Under the pieces are notes generated by a model that saw only the letters and a program-made list of their open reading frames with translations, had not been told where the DNA came from and ran no database searches. A stretch of DNA of 53,924 bases, from positions 1 to 53,924 of the forward strand of contig JAFANA010000134.1 of NCBI GenBank assembly GCA_019232905.1. Reading direction: 5' to 3'. The position numbers were made by a program, and so were the translations under genes. Below are positions 43,163 to 52,226 of the stretch, piece after piece (positions within the stretch are counted from its first letter, which is position 1; every line of letters starts with the position of its first letter). Source of the stretch: Vulcanimicrobiota bacterium (GTDB taxonomy: Bacteria > Vulcanimicrobiota > Vulcanimicrobiia > Vulcanimicrobiales > Vulcanimicrobiaceae).

Positions 43163-43666
43163 CTATGACGCCGGCTCGGCTTCGATCGCGGGCGAAACCG
43201 GTTTTCGTGGAATCGACTGGCGAACGGAGAAGCCCGAGTTTTCGAGGACGATCTGGCGCCCCGTATGCGTGCGCAGATTGATGACGATCGGCGCGAAGAG
43301 ATTCATCGTCATCTCTTCGGCATTCTCCGTCACGACGACGACGCAGAGCATCGCAAAGTCCGTCGGGCTTTCGATATCCAGTGCCGCGGCGGCATAGCCG
43401 GGCAACTTCGGATCGTAGTCTTCGAACACGTAGTACGGGTCCATCGTCGGCAGGGCGACGTTGAGATCGTCGAGCGACTGCAGCCACACGAACGAGTTGT
43501 TTTCGTCCACGTTGAGCGCGAGCCAGCGCCGGAGATTCGGGAATCCTGGAATTCCCCACGGGAAACGAATGACGTCGGTTTCAGAATACGTGCAGGTCCC
43601 GAAGCGCGGGAACTCCATCGTTTGTGTATCGCTTACGTTCATATCCGATTCCATCGACAGACTCAT
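43163..43666 (-). CDS. fliW: flagellar assembly factor FliW
   Basis: 167 aa. FliW binds CsrA (or free flagellin) and so lets flagellin be translated only when it is being exported. The family regions FPWGIPGFPNLRRWLALNVDENNSFVWLQSLDDLNVALPTMDP and LPGYAAAALDIESP, then CVVVVTENAEEMTMNLFAPIVINLRTHTGRQIVLENSGFSVRQSI are evident. Starts at ATG 43666 with AGGAG 13 bases away; ATGs at 43651 and 43639 are also possible. Placed between flgL and csrA, the common order flgK-flgL-fliW-csrA. Confidence 0.93.
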   Translation of the reverse strand: MSLSMESDMNVSDTQTMEFPRFGTCTYSETDVIRFPWGIPGFPNLRRWLALNVDENNSFVWLQSLDDLNVALPTMDPYYVFEDYDPKLPGYAAAALDIESPTDFAMLCVVVVTENAEEMTMNLFAPIVINLRTHTGRQIVLENSGFSVRQSIPRKPVSPAIEAEPAS

Positions 43667-43682
43667 GTGATCTACGGGGCTC

Positions 43683-45035
43683 CTAGCCGTTGATGTAGTT
43701 GAAAAGGTCCTGTTGTTCGAGCTGCGCAGTCGTCTTATAGGCGGCCTGAAGCACGGTTTGGGTCTGGGAAAACTCGGTGGTTACCTTAGCTATATCGGTG
43801 TCTTCCAAGCCTGACTGCACGTTCGTATCGTTATTTACTTGTGAACTCGCGGCGGTCTCGAGCGTCTGCGAGCTTTGGATCTCCGACCCCACGACGGCGC
43901 GCGCGCTAAGCGTCGTACTGAGCACCTGGTCCATGTCGCCGAGTTGCGTCGACAGGTAATTGGTGTTCGAAGCCTGTGTCGACAAGCCGAAGGCCGTCGT
44001 AAAGTTGGAGGCGGTCGTAGCGCCGGTTCCCGCCGTCGGAACGTCCGTAATCGTGAACGGCGCGGGCGGGTTCGACGTACTCGTGAGCACGATCTTTTGT
44101 GTCTGCGTATTGAACGACGCGGTGATCCCCATGCCGGCAGTCGCTGCATTGATCTTGGCGATTACGCTATTCGGAGGCGCGCCGTTGATCGTATCAGCAG
44201 GCAAAATGTTGACATTTACGCCGTTGACATTCGTCCCGTTCGCAATGTTAATCGTGTATCCCGGAGGCACGCCATTGTCCGGCGTCAGCGGCGTAGCCAT
44301 GATCTGCGGGAACGCGCCTGTTTGCAATTGGGCGATCGTCGTGTTATTCGCGATTGCCGTTCCTGGAAGATTCAACGCTGCCTGACTCTGGTCGACCACC
44401 GAACCCTTGTTCAGCGCGTCACGAAGATTGATCAACACTTGGAAGACGCTCGGTGAACCGTTGGGCGCATTCACATTAAAGGCTTGCTGCAGCGTCACGC
44501 CCGTGCCGATGCTCGTTCCGTTCGGCGCCTCTTGGGTCTGCGCTACGAGGTTGCCTTGCGAGGTTACGCTCGTGATCGGGCTGCCCTGGCCTTGCACGAG
44601 CGGCGTCGATGACGGAACGTTCGTTCCGCCGAAGACGTACGTGCCGTTGTACTGCGTGTTGGCGAATCCGATGACTTCTTGCAGAATCTGGTCGACTTGC
44701 GTTCCGAGATCGGCGCGCTGCGCCGCGTCGATCGTATCGCTCGCGCCTTCCACGGCAAGGTTGCGCGCGCTTTGCAGCGCGCTTGTGAGATTTGACAGCG
44801 CACCGTCCACCGTCGTCAACTGATTCGTCAAGTCCGTGTAGTTCTTGCCGAGTTGCGTCTGCACCGTGTTATCGGCGCGCACGCTGAGGTCTTGCGCGAT
44901 AACGGTCGGATCATCGGAGGGAACGTTGAGCGACTTTCCGGTCGAGAGCTGCTGTCCTTGATTCTGATACTGGACGTACAGATTGTCGATCGAAGCCGAT
45001 TGTTCGTTGTAGAGCGTCGACGTTGCAATGCGCAT
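43683..45035 (-). CDS. flgL: flagellar hook-filament junction protein FlgL
   Basis: 450 aa, longer than the E. coli HAP3 (317 aa) by a Thr/Asn/Pro-rich inserted middle (about 165-330) with a flagellin-hook IN-like segment. The flagellin-like ends are clear: RIATSTLYNEQSASIDNLYVQYQNQGQQLSTGKSLNVPSDDPTVIAQDL at the start and DTNVQSGLEDTDIAKVTTEFSQTQTVLQAAYKTTAQLEQQDLFNYI at the end. It forms the second junction ring between hook and filament. AAGGAG nine bases before the ATG. Follows flgK by 12 bases. Confidence 0.94.
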   Translation of the reverse strand: MRIATSTLYNEQSASIDNLYVQYQNQGQQLSTGKSLNVPSDDPTVIAQDLSVRADNTVQTQLGKNYTDLTNQLTTVDGALSNLTSALQSARNLAVEGASDTIDAAQRADLGTQVDQILQEVIGFANTQYNGTYVFGGTNVPSSTPLVQGQGSPITSVTSQGNLVAQTQEAPNGTSIGTGVTLQQAFNVNAPNGSPSVFQVLINLRDALNKGSVVDQSQAALNLPGTAIANNTTIAQLQTGAFPQIMATPLTPDNGVPPGYTINIANGTNVNGVNVNILPADTINGAPPNSVIAKINAATAGMGITASFNTQTQKIVLTSTSNPPAPFTITDVPTAGTGATTASNFTTAFGLSTQASNTNYLSTQLGDMDQVLSTTLSARAVVGSEIQSSQTLETAASSQVNNDTNVQSGLEDTDIAKVTTEFSQTQTVLQAAYKTTAQLEQQDLFNYING

Positions 45036-45047
45036 CGGTTAGTCTCC

Positions 45048-47264
45048 TTACCCTCCGACACCAAGTCCGGTGATGATCGTGTTGAGCAGCTGGTTCAGCG
45101 TTGAGATCGTCTTCGCAGCCGCTTGATATGCGTTCTGATACTTGATCAAATTCTGCGTCTCTTCATCGAGGTTGATGCCGTCGATGCTTTGACGCTGGGC
45201 GTCGATCGTCGTCGCGAGATTCGTCTGCGTCGCCGTTCCCGTGTTCGCGGTCTGCGTGTCGATGCCGACCTGCGTGATGACCGAACCGTAGAATTGCTGC
45301 AACGTTTGGGTCTGCGCGCTCTGAATCGTAAACGGCCCGTTGTGATTGCCCGCCGGCGTGAACGTTACCGACTCGGCACCGGTCACCGGGTTGAAGCTAA
45401 TCGCCGAGACCGTGACGTTTTCCGTCGTGGTTCCGGCCAGCGGAGCCGGGTTGACCGGATCGTCGATCGTCAAAACTTGACCGACCTGGACGTTCGTAAC
45501 ACCGGGCGGAAGAACGACCGTCATCGGCGTGCCTGCGATTGCCGCAGCGGCCGAGGTCGTCGTCACCGCCGGGATACCGACGTTCGAGGAGAACATCTTG
45601 GTGAGCGCGTTTGCCGCGCCGTTATCGCTCGCCGCGAACGCGTTTGAGGCGTTCTGCGCGACGCCATTGATGCCGTTCGCGCCGAGCGCGCTCAGAATAC
45701 CGGCGCCGCTTGCGGGCGCGTCCGTAATCGTGAACGCAGCCGTTTGCGGATTGTTTTGCTGCGCACCGCGCAATGCGAGATCTTCGTTTTGCGGATCGCG
45801 GGCGAAAACGATGCGTTGCGAGCTCGCGTCGAATGACGCCGTCACGCCGAAGTGCCCGGCGTTGAAGTTTTGAATAAACGCGTTGATCGAGGTCGCGTTC
45901 GCTGCGACGGGCGCAGGCGGCGATGTCTGCAGCGCGTTCGTGTTGTAGTTGAACGTTTCGCTCACACCGTCGACGTTGATCGTGAGCGCACCGTACGTAC
46001 CACCCGTTACCGGTGGCCCGGCCGCGTCGGCGGCAGGCGGGTTCGCGAGGCTCGTGTTCCCGTCGATCGGCTGCGACGTGTCGACCTTGTTATTCGCCGA
46101 GTTCAACGGCACGACCAAGGTGCCGGCACTCGTATTTGCGAGCGCAACGGGCAGCTGGTTCGGATCTGTGATGCCGCACTTGATGTTGCCCGCGGAGATG
46201 GGCAGCGACGCGACAATCGGCTGGAACAGCGCCGTTCCAGGGTTGCCGTTTTGATCGTAGGCCGACTCGGTGATCCGATTCACTTCGTTTGCCATCGAGC
46301 TCGCAAACTGATCGAGTTGCGTGCCGTACGACGCCAATTTGTTGTTGTACACGTCTTGAAGCGCCGCAAGCTGACCGGACCCGAGCGGAATTCCGGGAGC
46401 GTTTGCCGCCGCCGGCGGACTCGTGTCGAAATTAATCTTAAACGTCGGCGCCCCGTTGGACGCTTGACCCACGACGGGCGCCGCAAGGTGATAAACTTGC
46501 GTGTCGTTCACGAGCGCCTGGCCGTTGACGCTGACGAGCGTCGAGCCGTCGCTTTGAATCGAGGTCTGCGTGCCGAGATACTGCGAGAGCTGGTCGATCA
46601 GGTAGTCGCGTTGGTCCGCGAACGTATTCGGGCTGTCGCCCACCGCCGTCGACGCGCGAATTTGACCGTTGAGCGCGCCGATTTGATCGAGAATGCCGTT
46701 GACCGTCTTAACGAGCGTCGCGCCTTGCTGTAAGACCGATTGCTCTTGCGTCGTGATCGCGTTCGACGCGCTCCCGAGCGAATTGGCAAGCGACTGCGCC
46801 GCCTGCAACACGTTTTGCCGCGCCGCAGTCGTTGAGTTCGTGCTGCCCGCCTGCGAGGTGAGCTGCGCAATCGCCGACTGGAAGTTCGCGTATTGCGTGC
46901 CGATGCCGGCATTCGGATCGCCGAGCTGCGACTGAATGCCCTGCAGCACCGTCTGCTCGGTCGAGTAATAGTTTTGCGACGACGACGCACCGCGGAACAT
47001 CGCGTCGTACGCGTTGTCGTGGATGCGCTGAATCTCCGAAATGACCGCGCCCTGGCCGACCGTGCCGGGCACGTGCGTCGCCATGAACGGCGAACCAACG
47101 AGCGGTGTTGCTTCGTTGAAGTCGACTTGCTGACGCGATGCGCCGGGCGTGTTGACGTTCGAGATGTTGTCGCTCGTCACGTTCTCGGCGACCGAGAACG
47201 ATTGGAGCGACGTCGACATTAGGTCGAGTCCAAAGAACGTGCTCTGCGGGAAGTAACTGCTCAT
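45048..47264 (-). CDS. flgK: flagellar hook-associated protein 1 FlgK
   Basis: 738 aa, larger than the 547 aa of E. coli HAP1. The N-terminal rod-like block has FGLDLMSTSLQSFSVAENVTSDNISNVNTPGASRQQVDF (about 9-48), the C-terminus INLDEETQNLIKYQNAYQAAAKTISTLNQLLNTII, both diagnostic. The central part, about 300-650, is an expanded Ala/Asn/Pro-rich surface region. FlgK is the first junction ring on the hook. It shares ATGA with flgN, its probable chaperone. Confidence 0.95.
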   Translation of the reverse strand: MSSYFPQSTFFGLDLMSTSLQSFSVAENVTSDNISNVNTPGASRQQVDFNEATPLVGSPFMATHVPGTVGQGAVISEIQRIHDNAYDAMFRGASSSQNYYSTEQTVLQGIQSQLGDPNAGIGTQYANFQSAIAQLTSQAGSTNSTTAARQNVLQAAQSLANSLGSASNAITTQEQSVLQQGATLVKTVNGILDQIGALNGQIRASTAVGDSPNTFADQRDYLIDQLSQYLGTQTSIQSDGSTLVSVNGQALVNDTQVYHLAAPVVGQASNGAPTFKINFDTSPPAAANAPGIPLGSGQLAALQDVYNNKLASYGTQLDQFASSMANEVNRITESAYDQNGNPGTALFQPIVASLPISAGNIKCGITDPNQLPVALANTSAGTLVVPLNSANNKVDTSQPIDGNTSLANPPAADAAGPPVTGGTYGALTINVDGVSETFNYNTNALQTSPPAPVAANATSINAFIQNFNAGHFGVTASFDASSQRIVFARDPQNEDLALRGAQQNNPQTAAFTITDAPASGAGILSALGANGINGVAQNASNAFAASDNGAANALTKMFSSNVGIPAVTTTSAAAAIAGTPMTVVLPPGVTNVQVGQVLTIDDPVNPAPLAGTTTENVTVSAISFNPVTGAESVTFTPAGNHNGPFTIQSAQTQTLQQFYGSVITQVGIDTQTANTGTATQTNLATTIDAQRQSIDGINLDEETQNLIKYQNAYQAAAKTISTLNQLLNTIITGLGVGG

Positions 47265-47740
47265 ACCTTACTGCTCAAGAGAACGCTGTTGGTGGGCGGC
47301 GGCACGAAGCCGCGCCGCTTGTAGGTGCCCGGTCCGTCGTTATGTGCCTTTTGAAGCGCCGCCGTGACCTTCATCAAGCGCTCCATGCCGCCGATAATGA
47401 GGGACTTGTTGTTGTTCGTCGTGATTCCCAGCGCAATCGACGTCGTCGTCAATTCTTGAATGCGCTGACCGAGCACCGGCCACATGGCTCGCGGAGCGTA
47501 TCCACAAACCTGGCGAAGCGTCAGCGACCCGAATCCTCGAACCTGCATCCCGCGCCGCTTCCCGGACGCTGACTGATACGTTTGGCGCGCGGAGTCTAGT
47601 TCGCGTTCGGCCGCCGAAATTTCGGTCAGATTGTTTGAAACGAGCGCTTTCGTCAGTCGTTGCGCCGCGTCGTGCACGCGCATCAACAAACTCGACTCTT
47701 CCTGCAGCGCTCCTGCAAACGCGTCCCACGAATCGGTCAC
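47261..47740 (-). CDS. flgN: FlgN-like flagellar chaperone
   Basis: 159 aa, helical. FlgN brings FlgK and FlgL to the export apparatus. Seen: an N-terminal helix DSWDAFAGALQEESSLLMRVHDAAQRLTKALVSNN and later TTTSIALGITTNNNKSLIIGGMERLMKVTAALQ, close to the FlgN pattern (helix, NNNKxLI stretch). The start is GTG 47740, overlapping flgJ as GTGA; its stop overlaps flgK as ATGA. The frame upstream is flgJ read in another frame. Position and helical pattern make the call likely; sequence conservation in this family is low. Confidence 0.78.
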   Translation of the reverse strand: MTDSWDAFAGALQEESSLLMRVHDAAQRLTKALVSNNLTEISAAERELDSARQTYQSASGKRRGMQVRGFGSLTLRQVCGYAPRAMWPVLGQRIQELTTTSIALGITTNNNKSLIIGGMERLMKVTAALQKAHNDGPGTYKRRGFVPPPTNSVLLSSKV

Positions 47741-48090
47741 GGTTCCGTCCTTCCCTTGACATCCACATGCGCTTCTTGATGAGCATCGGACAAGACTTGA
47801 CTGCGCATCTGCTCCTCGAGCACCTTTCCGATGCCGAGGCCGCCGTTTTGCGCCATCGCTTGCGCGCGCTCGTCGTTGAGCATTCCCTGCCACATTTCTT
47901 CCGACGACGAATTTTGGCCGAAGATCGACTCTTTCGGAACGGTATCTTGCATCGCGTTCATGACCATCTCCATGAACACGCCCTCGAATTGCGTCGCTGC
48001 TTCGTGCAGCCGTTTGAGCGCCTGTTGCTGATCCGGCGTCAATTGCTGCGACTGCGCGTTCTTGCCGACGCCGTTGATATCGCCGGCCAT
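47737..48090 (-). CDS. flgJ: rod-binding protein FlgJ, N-terminal domain only
   Basis: 117 aa. Rod-cap domain with LHEAATQFEGVFMEMVMNAMQDTVPKESIFGQNSSSEEMWQGMLNDERAQAMAQNGGLGIGKVLEEQM, the PF10135 core. Gammaproteobacterial FlgJ has a muramidase domain after this; here it is missing, as in many other phyla, so a separate wall hydrolase would be needed. Starts at ATG 48090, sharing one base with the flgI stop (TAATG). Confidence 0.9.
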   Translation of the reverse strand: MAGDINGVGKNAQSQQLTPDQQQALKRLHEAATQFEGVFMEMVMNAMQDTVPKESIFGQNSSSEEMWQGMLNDERAQAMAQNGGLGIGKVLEEQMRSQVLSDAHQEAHVDVKGRTEP

Positions 48091-49214
48091 TAGAGAATCT
48101 CCACGTCGGCTTGGAGCGATCCGGCCGAACGCAGCGCTTGAACGATCGATATCAGATCGCGCGGCGACACGCCGAGCGTGTTGAGCGCGCGCACGACCGA
48201 GGCGAGCGTCGCCGCTCCAGCGATGAACGTCAGCTGTTTGCCGTGTTGCGTCGCGGAAACTTGCGAGTTCGCTTGTCGCGCGGTCGTGCCGTTGCTGAAC
48301 GGCTGCGGCTGCACGACTTGATTGTCGGTTGTGATCGTAATCGTGAGATCGCCGTGTGCGATCGCGCACGGTGCAAGCTTGATATCGCCGCCGAAGACCA
48401 CCGTTCCGGTACGCTCGTTCATCACGACCTTCGCCGGCTCGTCCTGCTGGAACGACAGATCCGATGCGTCGGCGAGAAACTGAACCGGGTTGCCCATGTA
48501 GCCCGGCGGCAGCGTCACGTGCACCGTTTCCGCATCGAGCGCTCGCGCGAACCGGCCGCCGAAGTGGCCGTTGAGCAGTGCCGCGAGATTCGCCGCCGTC
48601 TTATAATCCGCCGTCGTCAGCACGTAGTTGAAACCGGTCGGATCGTTCTGCAGCGGCGTCACCATGTCGCGCGCGATAACCGCGCCGTTCGGAATGCGTC
48701 CCGCACCGGTGAAGTTCGCCGCGACGCCCGAGGAGTTCGCGCCCGCAACGAATCCGCCGACCGAGACCGGCCCTTGCGCCGTTGCGTAGACGAGATTATT
48801 TGCCGCACGCAGCTCCGTGAGCACGAGCGTTCCACCTTGCAAGCTGGTCGCGTCGCCCATTTCCGAAACCGTCACGTCGACATTGTCGCCCGAATGTGCG
48901 AAGGGCGGCAGCGTCGCGGTAACGATGACGGCGGCGACGTCGCGCGTGCGCACGCCCGTCTGGTTCACCGAGAGTCCGAAGCTTTGCAGAATGTTCTGAA
49001 TCGTCTGGCTCGTGAAGATCACGGACGTCGAGTCGCCGGTACCTTGCAAGCCGACGACGACGCCGTAGCCGACAAGCTGGTTTCCGGTGACGCCCTGCAC
49101 CTTGGCAATGTCGCCGACGCGAACCGGACGGCTGACATTTTGCGCAAACGCGGGAACGCCCGCCGCGGAAACGGCGAGCATGAAGGCCATGAGCGCGCAG
49201 ATCAGTTTTTGCAT
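48090..49214 (-). CDS. flgI: flagellar P-ring protein FlgI
   Basis: 374 aa. A Sec signal peptide ends near AFA at about residue 24. Mature sequence is standard: GDIAKVQGVTGNQLVGYGVVVGLQGTGDST, GVRTRDVAAVIVTATLPPFAHSGDNVDVTVSEMGDATSLQGGTLVLTELRAANN, to the C-terminal LNTLGVSPRDLISIVQALRSAGSLQADVEIL. It forms the bushing in the peptidoglycan layer. Its presence with FlgH is the strongest sign of a two-membrane cell. The stop shares a base with flgJ. Confidence 0.96.
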   Translation of the reverse strand: MQKLICALMAFMLAVSAAGVPAFAQNVSRPVRVGDIAKVQGVTGNQLVGYGVVVGLQGTGDSTSVIFTSQTIQNILQSFGLSVNQTGVRTRDVAAVIVTATLPPFAHSGDNVDVTVSEMGDATSLQGGTLVLTELRAANNLVYATAQGPVSVGGFVAGANSSGVAANFTGAGRIPNGAVIARDMVTPLQNDPTGFNYVLTTADYKTAANLAALLNGHFGGRFARALDAETVHVTLPPGYMGNPVQFLADASDLSFQQDEPAKVVMNERTGTVVFGGDIKLAPCAIAHGDLTITITTDNQVVQPQPFSNGTTARQANSQVSATQHGKQLTFIAGAATLASVVRALNTLGVSPRDLISIVQALRSAGSLQADVEIL

Positions 49215-49215
49215 T

Positions 49216-49806
49216 CTAGAATAACCAACTCAGGATCCGCGAGAGCAGACCCTTATCTTTTTGATCGTTGCCTAAGAATTCGGCGTGCACGTTCGCGACT
49301 CGCGAGGCGAGGACGGAATCGTCCTGCGCGAGATCTTCTTGGCGAATCGTGCCGGTAATGTGCAGCGTCTGCTTGCGGCCGTTGATGTTGACGTCTTGAT
49401 CGCCCGCGATCTCGAGCGCGCCGCTCGGCAGCACGTTCGTAACCGTCGTCATCATCGTCGAAATGAACGAATCCGCACCGCTTGCGGCTTGCGCGGTCGA
49501 GGTCGACGAGGCGCCGCCGATGGCCGAGGTATTCTTCAGCAATGCAACCATGAAGTTGCCCGTGCCGCCGTTGAGCGACGTGTTGAATTGCTTGTTGCTC
49601 GAATAGTTGTTCGTGTGCGAGTTCGAATCGTTGAAGTCGAAATTCACGTAGACAAGATCGCCGATTTGCTGGGCGCGATGGTCCGGCCCCAAACGAAGCG
49701 GATGTCCCGGGGCGGCCGGCGCGGGCGCCGACTGATAGAGCGTGTCAGCCGCTGCCGTTACGGGCGAGAGGGCGAGCATCGCGATGATTGCAATCGCACG
49801 TCGCAT
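49216..49806 (-). CDS. flgH: flagellar L-ring protein FlgH, without lipobox
   Basis: 196 aa. Core FlgH features: GDLVYVNFDFNDSNSHTNNYSSNKQF, LPSGALEIAGDQDVNINGRKQTLHITGTIRQEDLAQDDSVLASRVANVHAEF. The signal peptide MRRAIAIIAMLALSPVTAAA is of the ordinary signal-peptidase-I type and the mature part has no Cys at the start, whereas E. coli FlgH is a lipoprotein with an essential N-terminal lipid. So the L-ring here must stay in the outer membrane by another route. Ends in a hydrophobic LSRILSWLF. Two bases separate it from flgI. Confidence 0.93.
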   Translation of the reverse strand: MRRAIAIIAMLALSPVTAAADTLYQSAPAPAAPGHPLRLGPDHRAQQIGDLVYVNFDFNDSNSHTNNYSSNKQFNTSLNGGTGNFMVALLKNTSAIGGASSTSTAQAASGADSFISTMMTTVTNVLPSGALEIAGDQDVNINGRKQTLHITGTIRQEDLAQDDSVLASRVANVHAEFLGNDQKDKGLLSRILSWLF

Positions 49807-49807
49807 G

Positions 49808-50530
49808 TTACAGTGCTCCTCCGGTTATATCGAGCTCTACGCGGTCCGGGCCGACGACCGTTCCGGAGAGCGCTTTCTGCGTTTGCGGATTGTACAGTTG
49901 AATCTCGTCGCCGAGGCCGCCGCCGGTACGCGCAACGACGTCGGCCGCAATCGCGACGCCGCCGTCGTGCACGATCAAGACGACCGTGCTGCCCGGTTTG
50001 ACGATTTGATTCGTCTGCGTGGCTTCGAGCGCAAGCTGCTGTCCCTGACGCATCGCACTAACGACCTTACGTCCGATCAACGCGTCGATCCCATTGACGC
50101 GTTGGCCGTGGAACGGTACGCGCGCGATCGTCACGTCGTCTGCCGCGATAACGGTTCCGGGAACGAGATCGTGCGCCGCGACTGCCGTATGCACGTATTC
50201 CTGGATGCGGTAGCCGACGAAGACCTGCCGCAGAAACTTCCCGTCGACCTCGATCGTCACCGGAACGTTGATGTACGAGGGGTTGTAAATCGCCGTTCCG
50301 ACCGATAAGACCACTGTTCCGGCCGGCACGACCTGGTCGGGCTCGGGGAACGCTTGCACGAGTTCTGCGTCGCCGGTGAGATGAACCGATTGGGTCGCGC
50401 CCTTCGCGAGCTGCTCGAAGCGTTTGCCCGAAATCCGCACCGTCGGCTGCGCGCACGCCGGCGACGGCACGCATCCGAGGAATGCGAGCACGGCGAGGGC
50501 GGCGGCAGCGACGATGGTGCGCATGGTCAT
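49808..50530 (-). CDS. flgA: FlgA, P-ring assembly chaperone
   Basis: 240 aa. Signal peptide with a hydrophobic core around 8-18 and a likely cut after ACA. The C-terminal half is the SAF domain of FlgA: VPGTVIAADDVTIARVPFHGQRVNGIDALIGRKVVSAMRQGQQL, ending with the beta-strands GLGDEIQLYNPQTQKALSGTVVGPDRVELDI. The periplasmic FlgA helps FlgI assemble. Two in-frame ATGs (50530, 50524) are possible starts. Lies between flgG and flgH, a common order outside the Enterobacteria. Confidence 0.92.
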   Translation of the reverse strand: MTMRTIVAAAALAVLAFLGCVPSPACAQPTVRISGKRFEQLAKGATQSVHLTGDAELVQAFPEPDQVVPAGTVVLSVGTAIYNPSYINVPVTIEVDGKFLRQVFVGYRIQEYVHTAVAAHDLVPGTVIAADDVTIARVPFHGQRVNGIDALIGRKVVSAMRQGQQLALEATQTNQIVKPGSTVVLIVHDGGVAIAADVVARTGGGLGDEIQLYNPQTQKALSGTVVGPDRVELDITGGAL

Positions 50531-50535
50531 CTAGC

Positions 50536-51330
50536 TTATTGGAACGGCGACATCTGAACGGCGGTCTGCAGCATCTGATCTGCAGCGCCGATCGATTTCG
50601 AATTCGCTTCGTACGCGCGTTGCGCCACGATCATGTTGACGATTTCGTTGACGACTTGCACGTTGGAGCCTTCAAGATAGCCGGCTTGGAGTTGGCCCGC
50701 GCCGTTGAGTCCCGGTTGCGAGACGACCGGCGGACCGCTCGCGGCGGTTTCCGTGTAGTAGTTGTTGCCGGTGATGGGCGAAAGACCCGCCGGATTCACG
50801 AAACGCGCGAGCTGCAGTTGTCCGAGCGTCTGCGGTTGTGCGCTGCCCGGAACTTGCGCGGTCACGGTGCCGTCGGGGCCGATGTTTACACCGGTCGCAT
50901 TTTGCGGAATCGTGATTTGCGGCTGGGCGAAGTAGCCGTCGGCGGTCACGATCGCGCCGTTCGGATCTTCTTTGAACGAACCGTCGCGGGTGTATCCCGT
51001 CGTGCCGTCCGGCAGCGTGATTTGGAAGAAGCCGTCGCCTTCAATCGCAACATCGAGCGGATTGCCCGTCTGCTGCAACGTGCCTTGCGTGAACATCTTC
51101 TCGGACGAGCCGACCTTCACACCGAGACCAACCTGCTGACCGACCGGAACGATCGATGCGCCGACCGGAGCGCCGGGGGCTTGAATTTGCTGGTACACGA
51201 GGTCTTGAAAGCGTGCCAGATTGCCTTTGAAGCCCGTCGTGTTCACGTTCGCCAAATTGTTGGAGATCGTGTCCATATTGTATTGCTGGGCGATCATGCC
51301 GCTTGCTGCGCTGTAGAGGGCTCGCATCAT
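50536..51330 (-). CDS. flgG: flagellar distal rod protein FlgG
   Basis: 264 aa, standard length (E. coli 260). N-terminal MMRALYSAASGMIAQQYNMDTISNNLANVNTTGFKG is the rod/hook family signature; the FlgG middle with GSSEKMFTQGTLQQTGNPLDVAIEGDGFFQI and the C-terminal GYLEGSNVQVVNEIVNMIVAQRAYEANSKSIGAADQMLQTA are full matches. It builds the distal rod that crosses periplasm to outer membrane. The double ATG gives two starts one codon apart. Confidence 0.97.
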   Translation of the reverse strand: MMRALYSAASGMIAQQYNMDTISNNLANVNTTGFKGNLARFQDLVYQQIQAPGAPVGASIVPVGQQVGLGVKVGSSEKMFTQGTLQQTGNPLDVAIEGDGFFQITLPDGTTGYTRDGSFKEDPNGAIVTADGYFAQPQITIPQNATGVNIGPDGTVTAQVPGSAQPQTLGQLQLARFVNPAGLSPITGNNYYTETAASGPPVVSQPGLNGAGQLQAGYLEGSNVQVVNEIVNMIVAQRAYEANSKSIGAADQMLQTAVQMSPFQ

Positions 51331-51352
51331 GTCAGTATCGTGCTCCTACTCG

Positions 51353-52165
51353 TTATTGTTGTGGTCTAGCGACTTGCGTGATCGCCGTGTTCGTCGCGTC
51401 GTCTTGCGTCTTGATCGATTTCTCGTTCGCGTCGAACCAGCGTTCGGCGGTGATGAGATCGACCATCGAGCGTACGACGTTGCCGTTGCTCTTCTCGAGA
51501 AAACCTTGTTGAATGCTGTAGCTGCCGGCCGCTGTCGGCTGCGCGTTGCCGCTCGGCACGTAGTTGTTCGCGCCTTCGGGACGCAGGTTCAGCAGGCTGT
51601 TGAACTGCGTGATCTGCAGTTGGCCGACGTTGATGTTCGCATTGTTCACGCGCTGCGTGATCGTGCCGTCGTTCGCGATGCTGATGTCGCCCTGGCTGCC
51701 GAGTTGAATCGATTGTCCGTTGGTACCGAGAACCGGGCTACCGTCTTGCGTCGTCAAGATGCCGGCCGCGTTGCGCACGAATTCGCCGTTACGCGTGTAG
51801 CGCACGCCATTGGCCGTCTGAACCGTGAAGAACGCCGCGTCATTCCCGCTGATCGCGACATCGAGCGCATTGCCGGTCGACTGCATCGCGCCTTCCTGAA
51901 AATCGGTCGGCGTATCGCGCACTTGCGAGCCCGTTCCGAGCACGCCGACATACTGCGCGACCGGTACGCCCGGCAGCGGAGCATTCGGTGACTGACCGGG
52001 ATCAGTTTGAACGCGGAAGATATTGAACGACGGCGCGGACTGCACTTGAAGCAGCTGCTGCTTGAAGCCGCTCGTGTTCACATTCGCGAGCGTATTCGCG
52101 ATGTTGTCGACCTGCGCTTGTGCTACAAGCGCGCCGCTGGCCGACGTGTAGAGTCCACGTACCAA
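51353..52165 (-). CDS. flgF: flagellar proximal rod protein FlgF (or a second FlgG-like rod protein)
   Basis: 270 aa from a TTG start at 52165, chosen because GGAGG stands seven bases before it and the family N-terminus (VRGLYTSASGALVAQAQVDNIANTLANVNTSGFKQQ) starts right there; the longer frame has no family sequence. The C-terminus RSMVDLITAERWFDANEKSIKTQDDATNTAITQV is typical. Paired with flgG as in most flagellar operons. First gene after a 246-base structured gap. Confidence 0.92.
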   Translation of the reverse strand: MVRGLYTSASGALVAQAQVDNIANTLANVNTSGFKQQLLQVQSAPSFNIFRVQTDPGQSPNAPLPGVPVAQYVGVLGTGSQVRDTPTDFQEGAMQSTGNALDVAISGNDAAFFTVQTANGVRYTRNGEFVRNAAGILTTQDGSPVLGTNGQSIQLGSQGDISIANDGTITQRVNNANINVGQLQITQFNSLLNLRPEGANNYVPSGNAQPTAAGSYSIQQGFLEKSNGNVVRSMVDLITAERWFDANEKSIKTQDDATNTAITQVARPQQ

Positions 52166-52201
52166 AAGAAAACCTCCGCACGAAACGGTTCGTCCCCTTA
52201 T

Positions 52202-52226
52202 GGATTTACGCTGAACGCGTAAATCC
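52202..52226. repeat. 25-base perfect hairpin upstream of flgF (family copy B)
   Basis: Arms GGATTTACGC (52202-52211) and GCGTAAATCC (52217-52226), loop TGAAC. Same 10-5-10 form and arm pattern as copies A (rpsB leader) and C (before flgB). On the minus strand it is followed by CCATAAGG, and copy A is followed by CCATATGG, so similarity may reach past the stem. It stands 37 bases before the flgF start. Confidence 0.75.

Noticed and set aside
45852..46733. A 293-codon plus-strand frame opposite flgK
   Set aside because: Arg/Val-rich, no motif, no ribosome site, fully inside flgK on the other strand.
48111..49358. A 415-codon plus-strand open frame opposite flgI and flgH
   Set aside because: It is Arg/Asp/Glu-rich with no domain, antisense to two clear genes; long antisense frames are common in GC-rich coding DNA.
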